The translations under genes and the position numbers were made by a program. A stretch of 44,989 nt of DNA from a virus, in IMG/VR virus record IMGVR_UViG_3300032180_000132, positions 1 to 44,989 of that record; one strand, given 5' to 3'. The notes under the pieces were generated by a model, which searched no databases, had not been told where the DNA came from, and worked only from the letters and a program-made list of their open reading frames with translations. Shown piece by piece: positions 33,127 through 40,877 of this stretch (position 1 is its first letter; each line of letters begins with the position of its first letter).

Positions 33127-33155
33127 ACAATATACCTCGTCGATGGGGATGTCAA
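33127..33155 (-). promoter_or_regulatory. Near-consensus promoter upstream of the secreted barrel-like gene
   Basis: On the - strand a perfect TTGACA (33155-33150) is followed by TATATT (33134-33129, spacer 15) or TATTGT (33132-33127, spacer 17). AGGAGG and the ATG (33108) follow within 20 bases. It is among the strongest promoter-like sites in the window and would express the barrel-like gene independently of the helicase operon. Confidence 0.55.
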
Positions 33156-33168
33156 GCGGATAATATAG

Positions 33169-33300
33169 CTACCTTCCACGACGTTTGTAGTATATGCCAA
33201 GGCTGAATACTGCTATCCCCATCACAAGGAACCATCCTAGAAGTGCAAGGGTCTGCATGATGCTAGGATTGAATGGCCCTGGTGGCACCATCATAGCCAT
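33169..33300 (-). CDS. Small single-pass membrane protein
   Basis: A 43-residue frame below usual size cut-offs. Its ATG (33300) lies inside the end of the helicase gene and the second codon after it overlaps that stop (ATGA), with GAGGT seven bases upstream. Sequence MAMMVPPGPFNPSIMQTLAL then LGWFLVMGIAVFSLGIYYKRRGR: a single membrane helix with a basic C-terminal end. It is followed by the barrel-gene promoter. Likely real; function unknown. Confidence 0.55.
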   Translation of the reverse strand: MAMMVPPGPFNPSIMQTLALLGWFLVMGIAVFSLGIYYKRRGR

Positions 33301-35066
33301 CGTAGTACCTCAGGATGCACCTTCACCCGCTCAGCCAGCAGATCAGGAGTCCCGACAATTCGTAGCCCCTGTGGTGTCCTGGCTCGGGATATTGCCACAT
33401 AGGCCATCGCCGGGGCCCCGAAGAAGTGATTGTAGCAGTCGATCTGCACAGCATCCAGGGACAGTCCCTGGGTCTTATGCACAGTCGACGCATAGGCCAG
33501 CCTCAGCGGGTAGTACTTGATCCCCCCTGTGATGTAGCGATGCTTCTTCACATTGAAGTATATTATCCCGAATGGAGGGTCCTCATCACGGGGATGGTAC
33601 TGCGGGATGTCGTCAATCTGCTCTCTGGTCAGGCCGCTGCCTATCATGTCCTTCTGCTGATACTCCCTCACGATGGGGCCGATAGGTACAATCTGCTCAG
33701 TTCGCTTGAGCTTGATATAGTATATTCCCCTGGTGCTATCATAGTCCTCAATGTGCCCCAGGTCGCCATTGACATAGCTGAATACTGGCGTGTCATTGTT
33801 GAGGATCATCACGAGAGCACCGATCTTAAGCTCCAGTGTAGGGGGGATGGTACCTATGCGCTTGCCCTTGAACATCTCCCACTTCCATTCTGACCTCAAG
33901 CGGCCCCAGCGCTCGTTGGTTACGCGGGTCATGGCTCCGGTTAGCCTACTCTGACTGGTGAAGTTGAAGTTGTCTACCATCTCGTTCTTGGCGATGATGG
34001 TAGTGCCGTCGAATCCCACCTGGGCATTGGGGACGAACTCTACCATATTACGCAAGAGGTCAGCACCGGCCCTACCGTCACCCTTCCTGATGAGGTTGAT
34101 GGCATCCAGGAACTTCTGGTCATCCTGCCTCCAGCACTTGGTCAGCCGGGTGGTATTGGCTTCAAACTGAGGCCAGCAATCTGCCTTGAAGCACCATTCG
34201 GCCTTCACAGGCGGTAGCTGGCAGAAGTCACCTGTCAGCACGAGCCCCAGTGGTTCTTGCTGCTTCCAATCTCGGCGCTCATTGACCAGCTTCAGTGACT
34301 GGTAGAGCAGGTCTAGTTGACGTTTATCGAGCATGGATACCTCATCGACGATGAGGTTCTTAGCCCCAGTATCAGCTAGCTCTCTCAGGCGGCGCTCTAG
34401 CTGCCCCTTGTTGAAGGCATCCTCCATGCTTTCAGTATCAAAATACCCCAGCAGGCTGTTAATAGTAATAGTGCCAAGATTGATAGCAGCAATGCCAGTA
34501 GTGGCTACAGTTTGACCATAATCGGGGTCCTCAGCCTGTCGACGCAGAATCTCATGGGTCTTGCCGGTACCAGCAGCGCCGGTGAGTAGCCCGCAGGGGA
34601 CGGTAGCACCCTGTCCCATTCCAGAAATGTCTGAACGGTCAAGGATGACTGCTTCACGATGATGAGTAGGGACAGCAGTAGGAGGTTCGCTACATCGGAC
34701 TTCTTCACTTTCTTCACTGAAGGGCAATTCGCTGGTTAGCTCTACCACCCCTCCATCTTCATCACTCACCTTTAGGATGAGGTCGACATCATATCCCAGC
34801 CCCTCTAGCTGCTTGCGATACTTCCTGACGAGGTGATAGGCTTGCTGCCCCTGGCCCTCAGATAGCCCCCTGTCACCCCAGGCCGCTGCGAGATCATTGT
34901 AGATGGGTACGTCGAACTTGCCAAATCCAACTCCATCCAAGCTCTGGGCTCCGTCACATCTCATGGCTATCACGAGGAGGGCATTCATGAGCCTGTCCTC
35001 TAGCGACAGCCCCTGCCACTTTTCAGCTTCAGGCCTGAGTCGAAATGGTGCTGGTTCGGGGCTCAC
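33291..35066 (-). CDS. Pif1/Dda-like superfamily 1 helicase
   Basis: A 591-residue DNA helicase; I use GTG 35066, six bases after AGGAGG, rather than the longer TTG start. Near the middle it has Walker A GAAGTGKT (163-170 counting from this start), Walker B IVDEVSML (about 239-246), motif III TGDFCQLPPV (about 278-287), and near the C terminus STVHKTQGLSLD and YVAISRA. An N-terminal region with RCDGAQSLDGVGFGKFD resembles, from memory, a domain seen in several phage replication-type proteins. Probably loads on or drives replication or recombination-dependent replication with the pol A downstream in the genome. Stops just inside the next small gene. Confidence 0.82.
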   Translation of the reverse strand: MSPEPAPFRLRPEAEKWQGLSLEDRLMNALLVIAMRCDGAQSLDGVGFGKFDVPIYNDLAAAWGDRGLSEGQGQQAYHLVRKYRKQLEGLGYDVDLILKVSDEDGGVVELTSELPFSEESEEVRCSEPPTAVPTHHREAVILDRSDISGMGQGATVPCGLLTGAAGTGKTHEILRRQAEDPDYGQTVATTGIAAINLGTITINSLLGYFDTESMEDAFNKGQLERRLRELADTGAKNLIVDEVSMLDKRQLDLLYQSLKLVNERRDWKQQEPLGLVLTGDFCQLPPVKAEWCFKADCWPQFEANTTRLTKCWRQDDQKFLDAINLIRKGDGRAGADLLRNMVEFVPNAQVGFDGTTIIAKNEMVDNFNFTSQSRLTGAMTRVTNERWGRLRSEWKWEMFKGKRIGTIPPTLELKIGALVMILNNDTPVFSYVNGDLGHIEDYDSTRGIYYIKLKRTEQIVPIGPIVREYQQKDMIGSGLTREQIDDIPQYHPRDEDPPFGIIYFNVKKHRYITGGIKYYPLRLAYASTVHKTQGLSLDAVQIDCYNHFFGAPAMAYVAISRARTPQGLRIVGTPDLLAERVKVHPEVLRWL

Positions 35067-35277
35067 GGGTGTCCTCCTCAATGACTCTCTCTACCCCATA
35101 GATCACAACAGAGGGCTTCGGGGCTCGTCTGATGTGTTTGTTAGCAGCAGATTTCCAGGCCCCATAGACCCTATCGAAAGTGAGGTTAGCTATCCTCACT
35201 GCTTCATCGAGGGTGGTTATGATGCCTCCCTGAAGGTACTCCATGTGACCATGACGGATGCTTATCCGATAACTCAT
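35029..35277 (-). CDS. Uncharacterised small protein
   Basis: An 82-residue protein whose ATG (35277) overlaps the previous stop by 4 bases. Alternating strands and helices: SYRISIRHGHMEYLQGG, IITTLDEAVRIANLTFDRVY, then a basic segment NKHIRRAPKPSVVIYGVERV. Its 3' end overlaps the helicase start by 38 bases and holds that gene's ribosome binding site. No known family. Confidence 0.6.
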   Translation of the reverse strand: MSYRISIRHGHMEYLQGGIITTLDEAVRIANLTFDRVYGAWKSAANKHIRRAPKPSVVIYGVERVIEEDTREPRTSTISTQA

Positions 35278-35723
35278 GGATGTCTTCTTACAACTCGCAC
35301 AATTTTATCGTTAACTGGCCTCTTTTTGATGAGCCTAGCAAGGGAACTCTCAATCATCTTATCAGATATCTTGGAGGCAACATTCTCAATCTTTTCTTCC
35401 AAAGACCCTAAGCAATCCGATATCACAAAGTCTAGGGTGCCCTTAAGCTGGTCCTTGGCCCATTCTTTATCCTCTAGAGACATCATCATGTCCCATTGGA
35501 CATCAGCATCGGTCATCTCGATAGTATCTCTTCCTTCACTGCAAAATCCATCCTCCCAGCAAATGGGCTTACCTGATAAGACTATCATGAAGTTACCTTC
35601 AGAGACTGTTATCTCGGCTTGCATGACCATCTGTTCTCCGCATTTGGGGCACTTGAAGTCCTCATGACGCAGGAAGGCAACATCTTTTAGTGTGACTGGC
35701 TCAGGGCGTGGCTTTGGCCTCAT
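35274..35723 (-). CDS. Uncharacterised protein with Cys-x2-Cys
   Basis: A 149-residue protein. It contains CPKC (residues 25-28) followed by GKPICWEDGFC, which could be a zinc ribbon with four cysteines, then a charged helical region (SLEDKEWAKDQLKGTLDFVI) and basic C terminus (KKRPVNDKIVRVVRRHP). It overlaps both neighbours by 4 bases (ATGA). Function unknown. Confidence 0.6.
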   Translation of the reverse strand: MRPKPRPEPVTLKDVAFLRHEDFKCPKCGEQMVMQAEITVSEGNFMIVLSGKPICWEDGFCSEGRDTIEMTDADVQWDMMMSLEDKEWAKDQLKGTLDFVISDCLGSLEEKIENVASKISDKMIESSLARLIKKRPVNDKIVRVVRRHP

Positions 35724-35911
35724 GGAGCTAACTCCTTCAACAGCGAATGGAGCCTACTAGAGAACTCCTTATAGGCTGCTGCATAACCATCTCTGAAGGC
35801 TGTCTTAGTGATGGACAGGTACTGTGCCATTGATCCATTCTCGACAGACCCATGCCATCTGACCATAGCTGCCAACTTGGCCCGCTCATGACGGCGCTTC
35901 TTGGATATCAT
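35720..35911 (-). CDS. Uncharacterised small basic protein
   Basis: A 63-residue protein with ATG 35911 overlapping the stop of a 42-residue upstream gene and its own stop overlapping the next ATG. Helical, with a basic N terminus (SKKRRHERAKLAAMVRW) and a C-terminal helix AAAYKEFSSRLHSLLKELAP. No motif recognised. Confidence 0.55.
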   Translation of the reverse strand: MISKKRRHERAKLAAMVRWHGSVENGSMAQYLSITKTAFRDGYAAAYKEFSSRLHSLLKELAP

Positions 35912-36036
35912 GCCGGTACCTTCACAGGTTGCTTGGCCGGTGATGGTTCAGCCGGAACCTCCCGCTCAACCTTCCTCGGGACTGGACTCCTCACTGGCTC
36001 CGAGGTTCCCCTGCGAGTCTGCTTCCCAGTATCCAT
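35908..36036 (-). CDS. Small Pro/Arg/Lys-rich protein
   Basis: A 42-residue frame with GGAGGG before ATG 36036 and its stop overlapping the next ATG (ATGA). Composition is Pro/Val/Lys/Arg/Glu-rich (TSEPVRSPVPRKVEREVPAE), surely disordered. The coupling at both ends supports expression; role unknown. About 125 bases upstream of it (36037-36160) I see no convincing gene, only short dyads CCCTT-AAC-AAGGG and ACAAG-AG-CTTGT. Confidence 0.5.
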   Translation of the reverse strand: MDTGKQTRRGTSEPVRSPVPRKVEREVPAEPSPAKQPVKVPA

Positions 36037-36160
36037 CCTACCCTCCTAGCTCTCTCGATCCTTCTTCTATCCTGACAAATAGCACAAGCTCTTGTACCCT
36101 TATACAGATAAACCCTTGTTAAGGGATGGCCATTGATGATGGCTTGGGATTGGGCCGTCC

Positions 36161-36967
36161 TTATTGACCTTCTCCCAAAATCTCTCTTCTGGAGTTCTCA
36201 TAGTTGTCATACCCATCCTCAGATGGGTCGTAGATTGTCAACGGTTGTGCAATCGTTATCGGCACTCGATAGGCTTTCAGGGGCTCTATCAACTCGACCT
36301 GATGCTGTGACAGGTAGAAGCTCTTGGGGTAGGCCCACTGCGCTCGCCAGCCCTTGTTGCCACGGACGTAGCGGCCCCAACCGTAGACCTCACCAATGAT
36401 GCACGAATCGTCGTTGGGGGTTGAGTACTCCCTGCCACCATCTAGGGCATAGATTCCACAGGTACAGTTGTCATTAGGAGGTTTCTTACATCCCCTGGCT
36501 CTAATAGGGTCACACTGGGCCATAAGTGGTATCAGGTAGGGCCAGTAGTCCTCAATATTGATCGACGACAGAATCACCTTGCCATTATGCCGTCCCTTCT
36601 CGTCCTTGAGCTTGATGACATGCCACCATCTCCAGCCGACCAGTGGCTCGGTCAGGTTGACCTCGTAATCCTCTTCGGCTGGGGCTGGTTCTGGATCGGC
36701 TACGTCCGTGAAGGATGCGTGGGCACTGATCCACCCTAGTCCGTGTAGGATCTTTAGATTCACATAGTTAGTAGGCAGCCACAGGTCACCGTAATAGGTC
36801 ATATCACTCATCATCAGATCAAACTGTGACGGCATAGGGATGAGGCTGCTATTGTCCTCAGTCAGCAGGATGGACCTGGCCTGAGAGAGTCCAAGCGCTA
36901 CCTCTACCGGATCAGCGTCAGTCCTAGCATAGGTCTCTAGCAACCCCTTCAGTATCACCGGGTCCAT
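36161..36967 (-). CDS. Uncharacterised protein with CxCGIYA and GWRAQWAYP motifs
   Basis: A 268-residue protein whose ATG shares one base with the polymerase stop. Aromatic and Cys-rich core: GWRWWHVIKL (about 111-120), CDPIRARGCKKPP, NCTCGIYAL, GEVYGWGRYVRGNKGWRAQW then AYPKSFYL. From memory this 'W..W.v ... C.CGIYA ... G.V.GWG.v..h..GwRA..AyP' pattern occurs in small uncharacterised phage and actinobacterial proteins. The Cys could bind metal. Downstream of the polymerase, so possibly replication-linked; no further evidence. Confidence 0.6.
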   Translation of the reverse strand: MDPVILKGLLETYARTDADPVEVALGLSQARSILLTEDNSSLIPMPSQFDLMMSDMTYYGDLWLPTNYVNLKILHGLGWISAHASFTDVADPEPAPAEEDYEVNLTEPLVGWRWWHVIKLKDEKGRHNGKVILSSINIEDYWPYLIPLMAQCDPIRARGCKKPPNDNCTCGIYALDGGREYSTPNDDSCIIGEVYGWGRYVRGNKGWRAQWAYPKSFYLSQHQVELIEPLKAYRVPITIAQPLTIYDPSEDGYDNYENSRREILGEGQ

Positions 36968-39732
36968 TAAGCAGCCTCCTCCACAACCTGCATCTCCCTC
37001 ATACCTGCTGCATTAGTCTCAGCATCATACCTACCGAAGTTCTGCCCACAAGAGGTCTCAGCACCGATCGACAGCAGCGAGCCATCTTTCATCGGTAGCT
37101 CGGGTATCGGGCGGGTCATCTCGACGTGTAGCGCGGTAGCAGCATACTCCACATCCCGCTCGGGTACAACCATCATGATGCTGTCGTGGACAACCAATCT
37201 GAGGTAATCGAGCAGCCGGTCGTACCCCTCAACCAGTCGCAGTACCACCTCAGTCTGGATAGCACTCGCGTCACTCTGAGGCACGAACGCCACTGCTCTC
37301 TTGGCGTCATCGTCGAGCACGTCCATCTTCTTCTTGTTGTCCCACTTGAATACACTATAGAAGTAGTGCTTGTATTGGAAGTGGTTGAGCAGATGCCGCT
37401 TCTCAGCAGCCATCATCATTTTGACGTGCTGCCAAGTCCGTACCTCTTTACCTGGCTCGGTTGAATAGATGAAGTCCTGAAGCTGCTTAGCGTGGGCTAC
37501 GTCACGGAACTCGTTTGGATACTCTTCCCATATCTTCTCAGGAGTGCCCATGTAGTTGCTGAGGTGACCGACTCGCTTCAGGACCTCGTAATCGAGAGGA
37601 TAGTCCCTCTTAGCCTTCTTACATAGCTTCCTTAGTTCGTCGAAGGGCATGTCGAAGGGGAGGAACTGGCCATGATAGGCTAGGGTAGTCCAGCCATGGA
37701 GCCCAGCCTTGGCCAGCTTGATGTATCGCTCGCTGCCAGCATCATACCCCACCAGCACTGCCTCTATCGCCGAGGCGTCACTGCTGACAATGTAGTGCCC
37801 TGGCGGGGCGATGATCATCTTGCAGAACTCGTCGGCCAGGTCTGAGCGCTTGGGGATGACCTGAAGGTTGTAGTTCCGCATAGACTTGCGAAGGGTAGAG
37901 GGATGGTATCCGATAGTGTAGTGTACCTTTCCCTCAGCATCAAGAGTCCAGTTGTAGCCTGTGATCAGCTTGGTCCTCTTGCGATGCTCCAAGATGTCCA
38001 GGAATATCCTGTGCTTCTTGGCGAACCGCCTGAGGTACTTGGCCTCGGTGGTCTCAGCATCATCATCACCTTCAGCGGCACCCTTCTTCCGAGGTGGCTT
38101 CAGATTGAGAGCATACATGAGGTCTACGACCTGATCACTCGACTCAGGATTGAAAGGTAGCACTTTCATGTACTTATAAGGGTTCTTGAGGTCATTAATC
38201 CGCTTACGAGCAGCCTTGTACTCCTTCTCGGTGACAGTGTTCCTGGCCGCCACGACCATGGCCATGGCAGCCTTGTAATCCATCTCGGGGGCACTCACAC
38301 GGCTGTCGCGCTCGATCTCGGTCACCCCGGTCATGTCCTTGGGGGGCTTCTTCCAGCGAGCAATGGGCTTCACATTAGGGGGGACTGTTGACTGTAAGCG
38401 GGCGTCGAGGTCATCGAGGTCCTTGCCGATTGTCCCCATGAAGCCCTCGTACACCTCACCCTTAACGTACCTGCCCCGCTGCTGCCGGTCGATCAGCACC
38501 CCTTCGTGGCCCATCCTGACATATATACGGTCAGCATCAACACAGTGTCTAAGGAACCTGTCTAGCCTGCCTTCTTGCCTAAGAGCCTGGATAGCACCCG
38601 TCGTACACAGCCTGCCGATGACTTGGTCACAGGCGTTGTAGAAGGGCTGATTGATCCCTGATAGATGCTTCCAAGGGGGTCCTGAATAATAAAATGGAGC
38701 GACAAACCCAAGCCCCTTCAACAGGTCTGACTGTAAGAAGTGCCACGCCCACATGCCACTAAGTACCCGTCCGGGAATGTCAATGCTAGCTGCTCTAAGT
38801 CGTCGGGAGTCAAAATGATTGTCTGCCCATTCCGCAAATGTGTGAGCATGATTGATTGCCTCCTGGAGGATGGCTGTGTAGGGCTCTCGGAAGGGGAAAC
38901 TGATCCCCTCATTGTCGCAGCAGGACCATCCGGCTCTAGTGATTTCATAGCTCAGCCCAGCCTCCTCCAGGTCCTCCTCATCCACCTTGTCACTCTCGGG
39001 TGTCTCAATATCCACCAGCAGTAGGTCAAACCGACCACCATGACGAACCAGATGATCAGCGAGATATCGACGAGCCTCATCTGGGCTGGGATCAGTAACC
39101 AGCTTAAGGGGAGTAGGTCGATATGTTCCACTGGCGATCTCCTGGGCTCGACGCAGCGAGAATAACAAGCTGGGGCAGAACTTGTGATGGTTCTGCATTA
39201 AGTATGACGGATGGAAGCTAGCTATGGTGGGAATGCCCCATGGCCCCTCATGTACATAGCCGTGGCGCTGCTCCAGGGTGGTCTTAGGTGGGGTATTGAG
39301 CAGCCTCTTCATGGCCACCTTGCCCAGAGCTACTAGTACCTTGGGTCGCCGCTGCTCGATTAGCTCATCGAGATATGGAGCACAGTGATTGAGGGCTCGC
39401 TGGGACTCGGGATATCGCTCGGGGTGGTCGGTCCAGCCCAGATGAGGTGGCTGGCACCACATCGAATTGGCAATGGTCAACGTGGGACGGTCAATCCCCA
39501 GTCGCCTCAGGACCTTCTCGTTTAGGTACCACCCGGCTGACCCAGCGAATACCTTCCCAGCTAGAATCTCTTGCTTCCACGGCGAGTCCCCTACAATCAT
39601 GATGCCCGATGATCCAGTACCATCAGGGAGTATCCTGCGGCGACCGTTATGGCGATTGGGACAGTCCCCACACAGGGGGCCTTCTGGGAAGGTCGGCAAG
39701 GGGGAGGAGGGGAACGCAGGTACAGTTGTCAT
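36967..39732 (-). CDS. polA: Family-4 uracil-DNA glycosylase / DNA polymerase A fusion
   Basis: A 921-residue replication polymerase with an extra N-terminal domain. Residues 20-200 are family-4 UDG-like: GDSPWKQEILAGKVFAGSAG (48-67), SFHPSYL (172-178) and the four [4Fe-4S] cysteines C21, C24, C93, C117. A 3'-5' exonuclease follows: DIET (241-244), NHFD (305-308), YNACD (365-369). Family A polymerase motifs: A DASAIEAVL (652-660), B-like KRVGHLSNYMG (719-729) where the canonical Lys is absent, and C VHDSIMM (848-854), Ser in place of the usual Glu. A similar UDG-polymerase arrangement is known in SPO1. Upstream gene gap 25 bases. Confidence 0.88.
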   Translation of the reverse strand: MTTVPAFPSSPLPTFPEGPLCGDCPNRHNGRRRILPDGTGSSGIMIVGDSPWKQEILAGKVFAGSAGWYLNEKVLRRLGIDRPTLTIANSMWCQPPHLGWTDHPERYPESQRALNHCAPYLDELIEQRRPKVLVALGKVAMKRLLNTPPKTTLEQRHGYVHEGPWGIPTIASFHPSYLMQNHHKFCPSLLFSLRRAQEIASGTYRPTPLKLVTDPSPDEARRYLADHLVRHGGRFDLLLVDIETPESDKVDEEDLEEAGLSYEITRAGWSCCDNEGISFPFREPYTAILQEAINHAHTFAEWADNHFDSRRLRAASIDIPGRVLSGMWAWHFLQSDLLKGLGFVAPFYYSGPPWKHLSGINQPFYNACDQVIGRLCTTGAIQALRQEGRLDRFLRHCVDADRIYVRMGHEGVLIDRQQRGRYVKGEVYEGFMGTIGKDLDDLDARLQSTVPPNVKPIARWKKPPKDMTGVTEIERDSRVSAPEMDYKAAMAMVVAARNTVTEKEYKAARKRINDLKNPYKYMKVLPFNPESSDQVVDLMYALNLKPPRKKGAAEGDDDAETTEAKYLRRFAKKHRIFLDILEHRKRTKLITGYNWTLDAEGKVHYTIGYHPSTLRKSMRNYNLQVIPKRSDLADEFCKMIIAPPGHYIVSSDASAIEAVLVGYDAGSERYIKLAKAGLHGWTTLAYHGQFLPFDMPFDELRKLCKKAKRDYPLDYEVLKRVGHLSNYMGTPEKIWEEYPNEFRDVAHAKQLQDFIYSTEPGKEVRTWQHVKMMMAAEKRHLLNHFQYKHYFYSVFKWDNKKKMDVLDDDAKRAVAFVPQSDASAIQTEVVLRLVEGYDRLLDYLRLVVHDSIMMVVPERDVEYAATALHVEMTRPIPELPMKDGSLLSIGAETSCGQNFGRYDAETNAAGMREMQVVEEAA

Positions 39733-39757
39733 CTGGCTCCTCCCCCTCTAAGGCTGA

Positions 39758-39985
39758 CTAGGCTGCCGAGGCTGGGGACACTGTTGACGGTGATGGTGCT
39801 GGGGGATATGGATTCTGGCATCCAGTGATGAATATCCCTGGCTTGCCATCATCACGGACATTGCGGGTGAAGTGATCGGAGAACTCCTTGCCAGTGTTGA
39901 ATGTCTGGTTGCAGTCACGGCAGGTGAATCCTCCTCGGTGATGGTCTGAGTCCCGCTGCACGACTACGGCCTGCGATGGTGACAT
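39758..39985 (-). CDS. Zinc-finger protein
   Basis: A 75-residue protein. FTCRDCNQTFNTGKEFSDHF (20-39) is a C2H2-like finger: C-x2-C then F-x(n)-H with a late Cys in FITGC. The rest is Pro/Ser-rich. It lies two bases after the preceding gene and 25 bases before the polymerase. Possibly a DNA-binding accessory of replication. Confidence 0.65.
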   Translation of the reverse strand: MSPSQAVVVQRDSDHHRGGFTCRDCNQTFNTGKEFSDHFTRNVRDDGKPGIFITGCQNPYPPAPSPSTVSPASAA

Positions 39986-39987
39986 GC

Positions 39988-40332
39988 CTACTCCACCGCC
40001 GCAGCCATCACCTGATTGTCGTGCTGATGGCCGACGCGACGCCCTCGCTGAGCCGGAATCTGCTCGGCTACTTCCCGCTGCACATTCGGATCAGCAGTGA
40101 CCGGTGCCGGTGAGGCCTGCTCGTTCTGTTGCTCGTGACCAGCGACAGCAGCCTTCTTCTTACCGATGCTCTTGCGAGCCTTGGCCAGTCGAGCGCTCAG
40201 AGCGGCCTTCTTGCCCTCTGCTTCGGCGATTTCCTTCTCGGCCAGTTGCAGCACGAGTTCCCGCATTTCAGCCGGGAGGCCCTTGAGATAGTCGATTACT
40301 TCCCTGTGGGTGACCTTTGTTGCAGTTGCCAT
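39988..40332 (-). CDS. Basic coiled-coil protein
   Basis: A 114-residue protein from ATG 40332 (AGGAGGG about 8 bases upstream); a 14-codon longer frame lacks a ribosome binding site. Mostly helical and charged (VIDYLKGLPAEMRELVLQLA, KKAALSARLAKARKSIGKKK) with a Gln/Pro-rich tail. No catalytic motif. Behind a strong promoter-like site and first gene of the polymerase operon. Confidence 0.6.
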   Translation of the reverse strand: MATATKVTHREVIDYLKGLPAEMRELVLQLAEKEIAEAEGKKAALSARLAKARKSIGKKKAAVAGHEQQNEQASPAPVTADPNVQREVAEQIPAQRGRRVGHQHDNQVMAAAVE

Positions 40333-40360
40333 GATGTAGGCCCTCCTAAGGCCTATAGAG

Positions 40361-40390
40361 ATTATTAAGTACAACCTGGTGATCTGTCAA
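40361..40390 (-). promoter_or_regulatory. Strong promoter-like site for the polymerase operon
   Basis: TTGACA (40390-40385) and AATAAT (40366-40361), spacer 18, on the - strand: 6 of 6 and 5 of 6. Start of transcription near 40354, with AGGAGGG and ATG 40332 following. The -35 overlaps the last codons of the HTH gene upstream. Confidence 0.6.
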
Positions 40391-40578
40391 GGCCTGGTTT
40401 CCACCTTATGAGCGTCGAGGTATGCTTCTATGTCCTTGCGACGATAACGAACCAGCTTCCCGATCTTGAGGAATCTTGGTCCCTGTCGCTTCCTACGAGC
40501 CCGTCGAAGGTATGGAATGGTGAATCCATACTCTTGTTCTACCTCACGCTCATTCAGGACAAGTCTGTCAATGTTCAT
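40387..40578 (-). CDS. Excisionase/AlpA-like helix-turn-helix protein
   Basis: A 63-residue protein starting ATG 40578 behind AAAGG. LNEREVEQEYGFTIPYLRRA then FLKIGKLVRYRRKDIEAYLD is the standard MerR/excisionase-family winged helix-turn-helix (HTH_17 type). No integrase is visible in the window, so a transcriptional or replication-control role is as likely as excision. Upstream is the interrupted tRNA region. Confidence 0.75.
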   Translation of the reverse strand: MNIDRLVLNEREVEQEYGFTIPYLRRARRKRQGPRFLKIGKLVRYRRKDIEAYLDAHKVETRP

Positions 40579-40593
40579 GGTTGCCTTTAGAGG

Positions 40594-40713
40594 TCGGGCA
40601 CCGGCCCCCCAGGTGGCTGACAACTGAGGCCTGATTGCGAGAGCCAATGCACGGTATGGGTGTTTAGCTCTCTAAGGCCAGTGCTAATCAGTTTACCAGA
40701 GAGTGGTGCCCGA
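40594..40713 (-). repeat. 9-bp inverted repeat enclosing 102 bases
   Basis: TCGGGCACC (40594-40602 on the + strand) is the exact reverse complement of GGTGCCCGA (40705-40713). If transcribed it would close a 120-base RNA with smaller internal complementary stretches (AGAGAG/CTCTCT). It lies just downstream of the tRNA on the - strand. A structured RNA or protein-binding dyad is possible; chance cannot be excluded. Confidence 0.3.
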
Positions 40714-40734
40714 TTGTGCGCGATATGCTGCCAC

Positions 40735-40860
40735 TGATGAAGGGCAGGACTCGAACCTGCAACCTCGTGGTCCGGTGCGGCTACAACCGGCATACATTTG
40801 CCCCGCCGGAAGCAAGAACGCCCGGTGCCACGCGCTCTATCCAATTGAGCTACCCTCATC
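40735..40860 (-). tRNA. tRNA-Arg(CCG)-like gene interrupted in the anticodon loop
   Basis: On the - strand a complete cloverleaf is recognisable: acceptor GATGAGG paired with CTTCATC, D arm GCTC...GAGC, anticodon stem CGTGG/CCACG, T arm GCAGG-TTCGAGT-CCTGC, discriminator A, no encoded CCA. The gene spans 126 bases because 50 bases are inserted in the anticodon loop. A 7-bp direct repeat GCACCGG flanks the insert (offset 50); removing one copy plus the spacer gives a 76-base tRNA with loop CACCGGA, anticodon CCG, but A instead of U at position 33. The insert has a small hairpin GGCA-AATGTA-TGCC. Splicing, pseudogene or attachment-site explanations remain open. Confidence 0.6.
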
Positions 40861-40877
40861 AGCAGCAACCTCGATGG

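Noticed and set aside
36037-36160. Short - strand frame with a C-x2-C (RACAICQDRRRIERARR)
   Set aside because: No ATG, GTG or TTG start in frame, and it overlaps the promoter-free gap and the start of the next gene.
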